From Cepaea nemoralis (taxonomy: Eukaryota > Mollusca > Gastropoda > Stylommatophora > Helicidae): a stretch of 64,000 bases of DNA. The stretch covers positions 122,501 to 186,500 of the forward strand of contig JACEFZ010028133.1 of NCBI GenBank assembly GCA_014155875.1. The letters run 5' to 3'. Shown in pieces: positions 23,913-34,835 of the stretch (position 1 is its first letter; every line of letters begins with the position of its first letter). The position numbers and the translations under genes are program-made. The notes under the pieces were generated by a model that saw only the letters and a list, made by a program, of their open reading frames with translations, was not told the DNA's origin and ran no database searches.

Positions 23913-24100
23913 ATATAACTAACTAACATATAACTAACTAACATATAACTAAGTAATTAACATATGAGTAACTAACTAACATATAACTACTAACCAACAT
24001 GTAACTAACTAACTAACAATTTAGCCTAGCTAACTAACCAGCTAGCCCAAAACTAACTGCCTAATTAGCTAACTCAAAAGTAAATATTTAACTAACTAGC

Positions 24101-24133
<33 letters not shown>

Positions 24134-24180
24134 TCTTAACTAACTACTAACTAACTAACTGAAAAGTAACTAACTAAAAG
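23628..24180. repeat. (CTAA)n satellite with ACATATAACTAA variants
   Basis: More than 500 bp of CTAA units, degenerating rightward into interspersed ACATATAACTAACTAA units. A short block of it reappears at 28060-28135, at the start of the degraded duplicate. Confidence 0.95.
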
Positions 24181-24204
24181 TAATCTTAGAAAAGCTTAAA
24201 GCAA

Positions 24205-24455
24205 TTTAAGACACTTGTTTAGACATATTTTTGGACATGTTATGAGAAGAAATGACTTGGAGAACTTGGTGACAAATGAAAAGATCGAAGGGAGGAAACC
24301 AAGGGGAAGACCTAGAAGTGAATACCTGGATGGCTTGGCCACATGGCATGGTCGAGAAAGGAACACGGAGCTGATCCACGACTCTGGTGATCAAGTGAGA
24401 TGGCAAAACATGACCGCCCACGCTTATTGGCATGGCACATGATGGATGGATGGTT
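24205..24455 (+). mobile_element. LINE 3' end (same family as 21640-23185)
   Basis: Encodes I-F-G-H-V-M-R-R-N-D-L-E-N-L-V and H-D-S-G-D-Q-V-R-W-Q-N-M-T-A-H, ending with stop and GATGGATGGATGG tail. 5' truncated. Confidence 0.75.
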
Positions 24456-24566
24456 TAGACATAAACATTTACTACATTCACACAACCAGTAAAAGGAGGT
24501 AAGGTATTGACTTTGTTTTATAATGATACAGTAATTACAGGCTATATTAGTAATTTTGTTTTTAAA

Positions 24567-24737
24567 GTTGCATATCCCTTACAGGACGTTGCAGTCAACA
24601 CCAGCATTTTTCAGCTGCTGTTGATGTTCTTGGCAAGATTACGCTCAGTAGTTTGCCAATGCTTTCTGAGCGACCGGCTCACTTACCCCCGTAAGTAACC
24701 AACGCAACACGATCCGCTACCGAATGTCGTTTCAGGA
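24567..24737 (-). mobile_element. SINE family S1 copy
   Basis: TTGCATATCCCTTACAGGAC through TCCGCTACCGAATGTCGTTT; minus orientation, head incomplete. Confidence 0.65.
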
Positions 24738-24743
24738 ATATTT

Positions 24744-24919
24744 CTAGCATATTATCTTTCTTTGGCACAAAGTAGTACATTCCTTAATGAACTGACCACA
24801 AACATCGCCACAGTTAATAGGCAAGCAAGTGTAGCCCTTCCGACATCCAGTGCCAGCGGACGCGTCACACTCGGAGGCCGGGCAGTCATGCTGCTGTCTC
24901 AAGTCTTTGGCAGACACCA
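24744..24919 (-). CDS. Possible terminal exon of a small Cys-rich secreted protein
   Basis: A credible 3' splice site (CTGATCACATTTCAG, AG at 24921-24920) opens a minus-strand frame in phase 1 that runs 57 codons to a TAG at 24744-24746. The peptide has nine cysteines in its last 43 residues, with spacing such as C-P-A-S-E-C, G-C-R-K-G-Y-T-C and C-T-T-L-C. Such density suggests an extracellular disulfide-rich module, but I do not recognise the family. No matching upstream exon was found to the right up to 28 kb. The degraded duplicate at 28650-28830 has the same region with frame-breaking changes. It could still be a chance frame; codon composition and the acceptor are the only support. Confidence 0.35.
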
Positions 24920-25157
24920 CTGAAATGTGATCAGTTGGGAAGATAATGCAGAAATAGCAAGAATATATAAATTGCACAACAGAAATTGAACAGTATATCT
25001 TCACATAGATGCTTAAATAAAGTGGAAGAATTACGTTATGATAATAACTCGAAAGACATGAAAAAAGAAATCACACATTCCTAACCTGAAATAATTATAA
25101 ACACTATATATCCCGATAACAATACACATGGGCGGAACAGAATATGAATATCTAAAC

Positions 25158-25524
25158 CAGTGGTTCTCAACCTTTTTTGGCCCATGCCCCCCTTTACCAT
25201 ATGTTCAGAACGTCATTCCCCCCCCCCCCCCCCCTTTTCGAATTTCCTCCCTATATATCCCTCCATCCTTACACAGTGTACATAAAAATGGAAGCTAAAT
25301 TTAATAACACATACTAGAACAAGTCTAGACATCTACATAAAACGTGATTTGCGGGTCTATTTACGCTATAAAACGAACTTCATTAGAGCGAGATGTACAG
25401 AACCGTAAAATTTAGAGGGAAAAATAATGTCAAGTAACTGGTTCTTGTATGAATGCGATCTTGAAATGATCTTAAATCCCGGGGGCGGAAGGCGGGGGGA
25501 TTCCCCACCGGTTGACAACCACTG
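25158..25524. mobile_element. hAT-type non-autonomous element (MITE)
   Basis: Ends CAGTGGTTCTCAACC and, inverted, GGTTGACAACCACTG, the terminal inverted repeats typical of hAT MITEs. They are flanked by 8-bp repeats ATCTAAAC (25150-25157) and GTCTAAAC (25525-25532) with one difference. 367 bp, no coding capacity. A C run lies at 25218-25234. A degraded copy is at about 29053-29378 within the duplicate block. Confidence 0.85.
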
Positions 25525-25672
25525 GTCTAAACAAGGAAGGATACGAACTGCATATGTGATCGTGGCATGGACAACAAACAAATGATATCAGTTTTAAAAC
25601 CAAAAACAAAACTTATTATATCGAACTTTTATAACATTGGGGTTTTTGCAGATGTATTCTATCTAGTGTGTA

Positions 25673-26030
25673 CATCATCTGGTGTGTACATCATCTGGTG
25701 TGTACATCATCTGGTGTGTACATCATCTGTTGTGTACATCATCTGGTGTGTACATCATCTGGTGTGTGCATTATCTGATATGAACATCAACATCTGGTTT
25801 GTACATCAACAGTCGTGTACATCATCAATTTGGGTGTACATCATCTGCTGTGTACAGCACCTTGTGTGCACATTACATTCTATGGTGTGTACATTATCTG
25901 GTGTGTACATCATCTGGTGTGTACATTATCTGGTGTGTACATTATCTGGTGTGTACATCATCAGGTGTGTACATTATCTGGTGTGTACATTATCTGGTGT
26001 GTACATTATCTGGTGTGTACATTATCAATG
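25673..26030. repeat. 16-bp minisatellite (GGTGTGTACATCATCT type)
   Basis: About 20 copies of GGTGTGTACAT(C/T)ATCT, some diverged in the middle. Open in several frames only because the unit lacks stops. Confidence 0.9.
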
Positions 26031-26138
26031 AAATGTCAGCATTTTCATTGGTTTTGTAGCCTTCGAATTCTGTCACCACAGTTCTGACTGTTTTCCGCTG
26101 ATGACCTTGCTTTGTCCCAGCTCATTTAGTTGTATTGT

Positions 26139-27400
26139 ACAAGGGGCGTTCAAGTGAAATCCGTTCGTGCCGCACCGCGCGTAATTGCGTACGTTGAACA
26201 TGACATATCATAGTCGTGTGATAAGTAGTGACCAATGAATAAAAGAGCACGTGCTTATCGTCCCATGATGCCTAGGTTCTGTTTCTGACTGGTGAGAAAT
26301 TGGCTGGTTGATCCAAAATCAGTCCAAAGAAGCTCAAAGAGCGGTGATTCAGTTTATTTCATTTAAAGGTTGTCGACCAGTGGACATTCATCGAAGATTG
26401 CAGGCAGTGTACGGTAACAAATATGTGTCGAAGACAACAGTTACAGACTGGACACGAATGTTTCGGAAAGGACGTCAGTTCACGACAGATCTTCGACGGC
26501 CGGGTCAAGCGCATATTGTTGCAACAGAAAAAAAAGAAAAACCATGGCTAAAACTGATACAGCAGTACAGATGAACCGTTATCGAAGCATACGTTCGTTA
26601 GCGAAAGAATTTGATGTGTCAATTGGGATAATTCAAAAGGTCGTTCGTAAGAAACTGCAATATCGGAAGGTGTGTTCACAGTGGGTACCACGTATGTTGA
26701 CCAACCACCAAAAAGAGGAACGCATGGGATGGTGTTTGAACCACTTTCTGCGTTACAGAGTGGAGGGTGGTGCATTTCTCTTCCGCATAGTGGCAGGCGA
26801 TGAATCATGGTATCACCACTTTGAGCAACAAAAGAGAGAGCATGCAATGGAAGCATGCTGGATCACCAAAAGCCAAAAAATTCAAGTTACAGGTTTCCGC
26901 TGGTAAGGTTATGCTGAGCGCATTTTTTTTTATCATGAAGGACTATTGTTGGCCGACTTTAAAGAATCTGGTGTCAACATCAACTCTACCCACTACTTGC
27001 AAACACTAGACAAGCTGCAAAAAGCCATCAAGAATAAACGACCTGACATGCTTCCTCGCGGTGTGGTTTTGTTGCATGATAATGCTCGTCCGCATGTCGC
27101 AAGGATTGTGCAGGAAGCATTAGCAAGGAAAACGTGGGGAATTCTGCAACATCCAGTCTATAGTCCTGATTTGTCATCATGTGATTTTCATTTGTTCGGA
27201 TCCTCTAGAAAAAGCTCTCAAGGGGCAACGATTTCACACAGATGTGAAGACGTAATGAACGAGGTAAACACTTGGTTCAGTGCGCAACCATAATCCTTTT
27301 TTGCGGACGGCATTTGCCGTCTGCCTAAGCAATTGGATGCTTGTCTGAATGCCTACAGCGACTTCTTCTGACCAACCCATGGTGCATAAATTCATTCAAA
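26139..27400 (+). mobile_element. Second mariner lineage, transposase pseudogene
   Basis: The frame from 26308 has an N-terminal HTH region (R-A-V-I-Q-F-I-S-F-K-G-C-R-P-V-D-I-H). Continuation frames carry A-G-D-E-S-W-Y-H-H with the first catalytic Asp (26799-26801), L-L-H-D-N-A-R-P-H-V-A with the second (27078-27080), and Y-S-P-D-L-S-S-C-D-F with the third (27183-27185). The last two are 35 codons apart, as in D,D(34)D mariners. Frameshifts lie near an A run at 26528-26545, near 26840 and near 26940. The left end resembles an inverted repeat (ACAAGGGGCGTTCAAG) but no matching right end was found. Sequence differs clearly from the mariner at 16862-20217. Confidence 0.75.
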
Positions 27401-27808
27401 ATGAATGCTTTGTGTAATTCAACCACACTTGTTAATGTTTCTTTCATTCTCCAGTCTCCACAGATCTTGCAGAAAACGATGTTGTAGAAACTAGTCCGTT
27501 TGCCTTCTTAACAACAACACTTTCTCCAATTTTGTTTCCACGACGAAGGGGATATTCTGCCTGTCCTCTCGCTCTGAAGTTCGTGGGTTAGAATCCTGTC
27601 CTACGTCGTACGGCTCACGCTTTTCTGTCTTTCTATGCATTCGATACCCAGCTCTCTCCCCTACCCCACCATCCTGTCTTTTCATATAGCTAATTTCTCT
27701 TGTTCCACATCTTTCGTTGACATGTCCAGCATACTTCACTATGATATCACAATGTGATTTTGTAGATATAATAAAGGTTAAGGCAAATACATATCTTAAT
27801 GATGTCAT

Positions 27809-28094
27809 CTCACTTGTCCTGACAGTCGGAAATGGCTGTCAAAGGCAGAGTTAAAAGACCAACATGTGAATGTGGAAGGCAAGGGGAAACCACCACATTA
27901 TCTTCCCAAGATTTCATGGCGACACACATTTCAGAAATAGTGAACGACGTTAATGGCTGTCTTAGGACATCCTCGTCCGGTAGGGACAGTCATGAGCCAC
28001 AGGTGACACCAGACCGTCATCCAGCTACTGATGGCAAAACTAAAAACAATAACTAAACTAATAGCAACAACTAACAACTACTTCTTATTCTTAA
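27809..28094. other. Spacer between duplicate blocks
   Basis: Not present in either copy of the duplication, apart from a short CTAA stretch at its right end. A 74-codon frame at 27832-28056 shows no recognised domain. Confidence 0.5.
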
Positions 28095-31000
28095 CTAACT
28101 AACTAACTAACTAACTGAAAAGTAACTAACTAAAAGTAATCTTAGAAAAGCTTAAGCAATTTAAACACTTGTTTAGACATATTTTTGGACATTTTGAGAA
28201 GAAACACTTTTGGGGAACCCTTTGTGAAAATACAAGATCGAAGGGAGGAAACCAAGGGGAAGCCTAGAAGGGAAACCTGGATTGGTGGCAACATGCATGG
28301 TTTAGCGGAACACTGGCCGTCCCCGAAGCAATTGATCAAGTCTGATGGGAAAACGACCCCCTCCCTTTTTGGGATGCACATGATGCATAAATGGTTTAGA
28401 ATAAACTTTTAATTCACACACCAGTAAATAGGTATGCTTTTTCTTGATACAGATTCTTGCAAAGTAAATTTGTTTTTAAATAGCATATTTCCCCTTTCAG
28501 GACGTTGCACCCAAATTCCCCCTTAGCTGATATTGATGTCTTGGCAAGATTAAGCTTTGTAGGTTTCCCAAAGCTTTCTAGCGTACGGCTCACTTTCCCC
28601 GTAAGTAACCAATCCCAAAACGAGCCGCTACCGATGTCGTTTCAGGAATATTTCTAGCATATTTGCTTTCTTTGGCACAAGTATCATTTTCCCTTTAAAG
28701 AACTGACCACAAACATCGCCAAAGTGAATTGAGGCAAAAGGTTAACGCTTACGACATCCAGTGCCAGCGGACTTGTCACACTCGGAGGCCGGGCAGATGG
28801 CTGTCTCAAGGCTTTGGAGAAAACACTAAATGTGAAGTTTGGGGAAAGGGAATGCAGAAATACCAAGAATATATAAATTGCACAAAGAAATTTTAACAGT
28901 ACATTTGAAATAGATGCTTAAAAAAGTGGAAGAATTACGTTACGATATAACTCGAAAGACATGAAAAAAGAAACACACATTCCAACCTGGCAAAACTATA
29001 AACACTATATACCCGATAAAATTTACATAGGCGGAACAGAATAGGACATTAAACCAGTGGATCAAACAATTTTTTCCATGCCCACTTTACCACATGAGAA
29101 AGTCATTCCCCCCCTTTGAATTTCCTCCCTATATATCCCCCCAAAATTACACATGACATAAAAATAAGCTAAATTTTAGGGGACACCATGAAAAGTGAGA
29201 ATTAACATCTTTCATAAAACGATTTGCGGGTCTATTTACGCTATAAAGAACTTATAACGAGATCAAAAGAAACGCAAAATTTAGAGGGAAAAATAATGTC
29301 AAGTAATGGCTAAATGCGATGATGAAATATCTTAAAACCTGGGGAAGTTGAGGAATCCCCAATTGACAACCACGAAATAAAAAATGTAGGATACGAACTG
29401 CATATGCAAAAGTGGAATGGAAAACAAATATATGGAAACAGTTTTAAACCAAAAACAAAAGATTATAGAATTAATAACATTTGGGCAGATTTTTCTATCT
29501 AGTGTGTTAACATTGTGTTTCATCACCTAGAGACACATCTGGGGAAACATCATCTTGAACATCATCTGGTTGTACATCATTTTGGTGTGTTTAATTAATT
29601 AATATGAACACAAACCCGGTTTTTCTCAACAGGGCCCTGACATCACCAATGTGGGGATATCATCTGTGTTAAAGATTGTGTGCACATTATTAAATGGTGT
29701 GCACATTATCTGGGTGTACTCATCTGGTGTGTACATTATCTGAGTACATTACAGGTGTGTACACCATAGGGGTTTTCATTATTGGTGTGTAAAATTTTCA
29801 GGTGTATACATGATCGAGTGTGTACATTATCAAGGAACTTCAGCAATTTCAATTGTTTTGTAGCGAAATCTAAAAAAAAAGTTATGAAATTTAAGGCTGA
29901 TGACCTTTTGGCCAGCCATTAATAAAAATGACAAAAAGAGGGTTTCAATTGAAATCAGATAGAGCAACCGCGCGTAAAAGAAAGTTGAATGAACGTCAAG
30001 CGTTGATAAGTACTGAACATCAAAAAAGAGCACGTGCAAATCGCCCATGATGTATAGGTCTGTTCTGACTGGTGAGAAATTGGCTGGTTTTATCCAAAAC
30101 GTCAAAAGTAAGAGCGGTGATTCAGTTTTATTGAAGGATGTCGATAAGAGAACATTAATCGAAGATTGCAGGCAGTGTACAGGAAGAAAGTAAGTGTAGA
30201 AGACAACAGTTACAGACGGGAAGAATGTTTCGGAAGACGTCAGTTCACGAAAGAAAAACACGGCCAGGGGGCAAGCGCACAGTAGAAAGAAAAAAAGGAA
30301 AACCATGGCTAAAATATACAAAAGTAATGATAATTACAAAGCATACGTTTCAGCGAAAAAATTTGAAATGTATTGGATAAATTTAAAAGTCTTCGTAAGA
30401 AACTTGAAATTGGAAGGTGTTTTCACAATTACCACATAATTTTACCCAAACCCCCAAAAAGAGGGAAGCATGGGAAGAGTTTGAACCACTTTGGATTACA
30501 GAGTGAAGGTGGTGCATTTCTATTCGGGATAGGGCAAACAATGAATATTTTACCATTTGAGCAAAAAAAGAAAGAGCATGCAAGAAGCATGTATCATGCC
30601 AAAAATTAATTTAAGGTTTTGGGGGAAAGTTTAACTGAGCGCATTTTTTTTAATGTTGAAGGACAATTGTTGGCAGACTTTAAAGAATATAAAGAACATA
30701 ACTGACCCACTACTTGCAAAAAATAGACAAGTAAAAAGCCATCAACAATAAAACCTGACATACTTCCTCGCGGTGTGGGTTTTTTTGCCGATAATCTCTC
30801 CGTTTGCGAAGGATTGAGAGGAAAATTAGCAAGGAAAACGTGGGGAATTCTGCAACATCCAACTATATCCTATTTTTTAAACATGGTATTTTGTAGCGGA
30901 TACTAAAAACCTCACAATGGGAAAGATTTAACAGAGAGTGAGACGTAATGAACGACGTTAATATTTCAGGGAAACCATAATCCTTTTTTCGGACGGAAAT

Positions 31001-31945
31001 TTTTCCGTCTGACCAAGCAATTGGATGTTGTCTGAATGCCTCAGCGACTTCTTCTGACAACCCATGGTGACATAACATTCAAAATGAAGATTTGTAAATA
31101 ACCACACTTGTAATGTTTCTGTCAATCAGCATCTCCAAGAAAATGGGAAAAAGATGTTGTAAAAGCTATCCCATGAATTCTAACAACAAAACTTTACCAT
31201 TTTGCTTTACGACAGGGGAATTTTGCATGCCTCGCATCGAAGTTCGGAGGTTAGAAGCCCAAAGTCGACGGCTTTTAAGTAAATTTTTTGGGGACTCCTT
31301 GGGTCTGCCAGAGCCACGGGTTTATCTTTGTACTACGCTTTCGGCAACCGCCCTGTTGAAGGAGACCGAGTCGTATGGGATCAAACCTGGTGCCATGAAG
31401 TCGACCCTCTTGCCTGTTAAACCCTGTTTTGAATACTTTCTCAACATCCCTATCAGCATAACCTCATCCCGACATATGGAATATGTGTTGCTTTACTTCC
31501 TTAATTTATTATTTAGGGACTGCAACTCGTTCGAAGGTACAGCTTGACATGCTTCCTCTCTTTTATGCTGTCCTTTTTCCCTTAAACGCGTGTTAACACG
31601 AAGACACCATCCCCATCAAGTGTCTGATCTGGAGCAGGCACTGGCGATCATGACTCATCAATCTTCTTTGTCGCCTGATGAAGTTGTTGATGCTTATTTT
31701 ATTGATATATGTTGCCCAAGAGGTTCAACTTTCTGCACATACTTTTTTCTGTCTTTCTATGCATTCGATACCCAGCTCTCTCCCCTACCACTGTCTTTTC
31801 ATATAGCTAATTTGTCTGTTCCACATCTTTCGTTGACATGTCCAGCATACTTCACTATGATATCACAAATGTGATTTTGTAAATACAATAAAAGTTAGGG
31901 AAACCACACATAAAAGCACATACATATCTTAATGATGTCATTATC
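28095..31945. repeat. Degraded duplicate of 24115-27808
   Basis: The block repeats, in the same order and orientation, the CTAA stretch, LINE end, SINE S1, Cys-rich exon, hAT MITE, 16-bp minisatellite, mariner and flanking unique sequence of 24115-27808. It is riddled with short deletions and 3-5 bp substitutions, often to AAA, GGG or TTT. The mariner part runs about 29935-31060 with no intact catalytic region. The start (GTAATCTTAGAAAAGCTTAA) and the end (ATATCTTAATGATGTCAT) match copy one closely. The right part has an extra about 480 bp at 31262-31740. Confidence 0.85.
31262..31740 (+). mobile_element. Insert in the duplicate, SINE S2-like in part
   Basis: This stretch has no counterpart in copy one. 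Within it, GAGACCGAGTCGTATGGGAT...GTCGACCCT (about 31365-31410) matches the SINE S2 body at 13475-13525. The remainder (31440-31740) is unassigned. Confidence 0.5.
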
Positions 31946-32979
31946 AGAAAATAGCAATCACCATGACAAGATTAGATATTTGGATGATTATGTGCTTGTG
32001 TGCTTGTTTATGATTATGTAAGATTTATAAACAGACGTAAATAGATGATCAATTCTGCTTGCTACCAGTGAGGCAAACGAATTTTATATGAATCAAAATT
32101 AGCAACAATTCAACAATGAAATAAATAATCACACAGCTTTAATCTAATACCCATAGAAGACGTTTACAATGCGCCGATTGAAACAAACCTATATAATTTA
32201 ATGCTAACAGAAACAACAACACCAACAACTGAAATGTCCCGAAGCATTAAACTGATGTGATAGGTCCAGCACATCTTGTAGTACTGAGATCAGGATGAAA
32301 TGGCGGTTAGTCTTTCACTCACTTTGCGAGATGCCAACCTAGGTGTCCAACCCTTGTCCGACCGCGCTCGTAACATTATCAGCGCAGCTCCCTATCAACT
32401 TCGCTGAGACACCTACTTCAAATTATACGGCTTATAAATTACTTTATACTATAACTTGCAGTATTTTCATATTTACGAAAAATACGAATACCAATTGAGC
32501 AAAACGTACACTTCTCGTGTAGTCGACTGCAACTGGGTAAGCAATATGTACATATTGTGTACACAATGAACATTACAGTTAACTTTAAGTTGTAGCCATT
32601 AACTTCACACTTACAAACGGCGGCCATCGTCACGAGAAGAAATAAACACCGCACAGTTAACATTCTCCTGGTTATACAGAATCAGAACTAACAAGATGGT
32701 ATGTGAACATACTATATGTTCTTATAGATTTATAGATAAGAATATTCTCCGATTAGAAATCGCAACAAAGGCATTCTATATGTGAGGGAAACAACAGATG
32801 GCAGAAAATGTTTTGTTGTTCTCATTTGACAGTTTTTAAATCATAACGAGAGTCAATAAGTAAGAACTGACTTTGAGGTAGCCAGCCTGTCTTTCTTATA
32901 AATACAGCCTGCCTCTCTTAGTGTTGCTCCGTATGTGTCTCGTAGAGGATTGCCGTCCACTTCTGTTACAGGCTGGGCT
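31946..32979. other. No feature recognised
   Basis: AT-rich; short frames only. A weak tRNA-like stretch at 32290-32410 (minus) was considered and not called. Confidence 0.45.
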
Positions 32980-33265
32980 TCATTTTTTTTTCTTATGCCT
33001 TGAACGTTCGTCTCACATTTAATTTATTTTTTTTCATTTTTCCCATGCATCTCATTCTGTTATTGTGTCTTAATGTAGTCACTGCGGTGTCATCACCGTG
33101 GTTTATATGTTGTATTTTCTTGTGTTAGTTTGCTGGTGAAGGCTTGTCATCATAACGTTCTTTTTTTCTGTGCGTGTGTTGTATAAACCTGCTTTATACT
33201 TTATGTTTAATATTATTTATATTTCCACAGCTTTGCTGTAGTTTAACCAATTTTATTCGTGTGTC
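32980..33265. repeat. Dispersed repeat R1, copy 2
   Basis: Matches 9990-10285 in the same orientation, including CTTAATGTAGTCAC with CACCG, GTTTGCTGGTGAAGGC and the end CCACAGCTTTGCTG...AATTTTATTC. Confidence 0.6.
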
Positions 33266-33530
33266 ACTTTGAGATACGACATCGGTATTCTTTGAGCTCA
33301 TCCTTTCATTCCTCCTAGATATTAGAGATCTTCTCCATTGAAGTACTTAAGCCCCGTCTCTTTCTGAAGTTACCCCTCCGTTCCTCTTTATAGGTCGAGT
33401 GTGTCTCTCTTCCAGGTACGGCACCGATCTCTCTTAGAGGCAGGGAATTCGTCTCCTTGAGGTATGCCATCAGTTCTCCTAGATCTAGAGAATCCGTTTC
33501 ATTTTAGGTACGACTATCATCTACTTTCAA

Positions 33531-33880
33531 GGTTGGGAACCGTCTATCTATGAGATATGGCGTCGATCGCTCTTCAATGTCAAGTATTTGTCACTTTAGA
33601 GGTTGGGAACCGTCTATCTATGAGATATGCGTCAATAGCTCTTCAGTGTCAAGCAGTTGTCACTTTTGAGGTTGGAAACCGTCTGTCTGTGAGATATGGC
33701 GTCGATTGCTCTTCATTGTCAAGTAGTTGTCACTTGTGAGGTTGGGAACAGTCTCTCTATGAGATATGGCGTCGATTGCTTTTCAGCATCAAGTATTTGT
33801 CACTTGTGAGGTTGGGAATCGTCTGTATATGAGATATGGCGTCGATCGCTCTTCACAGTCAAGTGTCTGTCACTTTTGAA
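33531..33880. repeat. 70-bp tandem repeat, five copies
   Basis: GGTTGGGAACCGTCT-type units start at 33531, 33601, 33670, 33740 and 33810. Sequence from about 33270 to 33530 looks like older, more diverged units (GGTACGGCACCGATCTCTCT). Confidence 0.85.
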
Positions 33881-33904
33881 GGTATAGTTTTCTATTCGTT
33901 TCCT

Positions 33905-34165
33905 TATTTTTGTGTGCTCGCTTTGAACTTCAGCGTAGTCCATACACGTGCTACTGATTCTAGCTGTGGCCACTACTGGAAGTGCACTGGGCTGATTTGT
34001 TGTTTTTTAAAGTGGATTAGCTGTCCCTATTATTACCAGTGGTCCTCACCATCAGGCTAACCCACTCCGACATCTGAGATACTTGTAATTTACGTCCTAA
34101 GTCGATGACGAGAAGTCAATGTTTTAGTTCATCTGACAAGCGAAGGGGTTCAACAGCTACATCGC
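33905..34165 (-). mobile_element. SINE family S4 copy
   Basis: Shares GTAGTCCATACACGTGCTAC, GATACTTGTAATTTACGT and a decayed tRNA-like head (GTTGAACCCCTTCG antisense near 34145) with the plus copy at 23186-23490. Minus orientation. Confidence 0.65.
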
Positions 34166-34177
34166 TATCAGCACACC

Positions 34178-34208
34178 GGGGGGGGGGGGGGGGGGGAGGG
34201 GGGGGGGG
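34178..34208. repeat. Poly-G run
   Basis: Nineteen G, one A, then eleven G. Confidence 0.95.
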
Positions 34209-34471
34209 CTCTTATCCATGCACCTATGCTGACCTCCAGTATGGTTTTGTCGATCCTAGAACTTGCATGTACGATTCTCTTTGGCATGTGATGTCTGTTT
34301 CTCTTAGAGAAGTGGTGTATAGGTGTAGCCTCGGGATGAAGCCTCCTGTGCCTGGCGTTACTTTTGACGGTTTCCCTACTATTCTGCCTGTTGAATGAAC
34401 CCGTGGTTCGAAATGATTCCTTACAGTGCATCGACACTATCAGAAGGAATACTATACCATATACACATCAA

Positions 34472-34810
34472 AAGCATTAAATAGGCACACAGGAATACTT
34501 TTTAAAACACTGAAAGCTGTAGGCACACCGAGATACTGTATAAAAGAACGAAAATTATGGACACAATGGATACTGTATAAAAACATGCCAATTATACTCA
34601 CGCCAAGATACAAATATAAACACGTCCAAACTATACGCCCGCCAAGATACTATATAAACACGTGCAAACTATACTCACGCCAAGATACTGTATAAACACG
34701 TGCAAACTATACTCAAGGCCAAGGTACTATATAAACACATGTAAAGTATAAGCAAAACAAGATACTTTAAAAACACGCAACAACTATAGACGCACCTCAA
34801 TACATTATAA
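34472..34810. repeat. 39-bp minisatellite, about eight copies
   Basis: Units of CCAAGATACTGTATAAACAC plus GTGCAAACTATACTCACG; best preserved in 34602-34756, more diverged on both sides. Confidence 0.85.
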
Positions 34811-34835
34811 AGCAATATAAACAATACGAGGGCAG

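Noticed and set aside
25673..26030. CRISPR-like array
   Set aside because: Units are contiguous without unique spacers and the context is animal DNA; same for 33531-33880 and 34472-34810.
25567..26087. 154-codon Cys/Val-rich frame and its shifted versions
   Set aside because: Translation of the 16-bp minisatellite; open in three frames, so openness reflects the unit only.
29830..30321. 163-codon Phe/Leu-rich minus frame
   Set aside because: Lies in the corrupted duplicate, antisense to the mariner remnant; T-rich composition explains it.
32290..32410. tRNA-like SINE head on the minus strand
   Set aside because: Only partial resemblance to A- and B-boxes and no second copy in the window.
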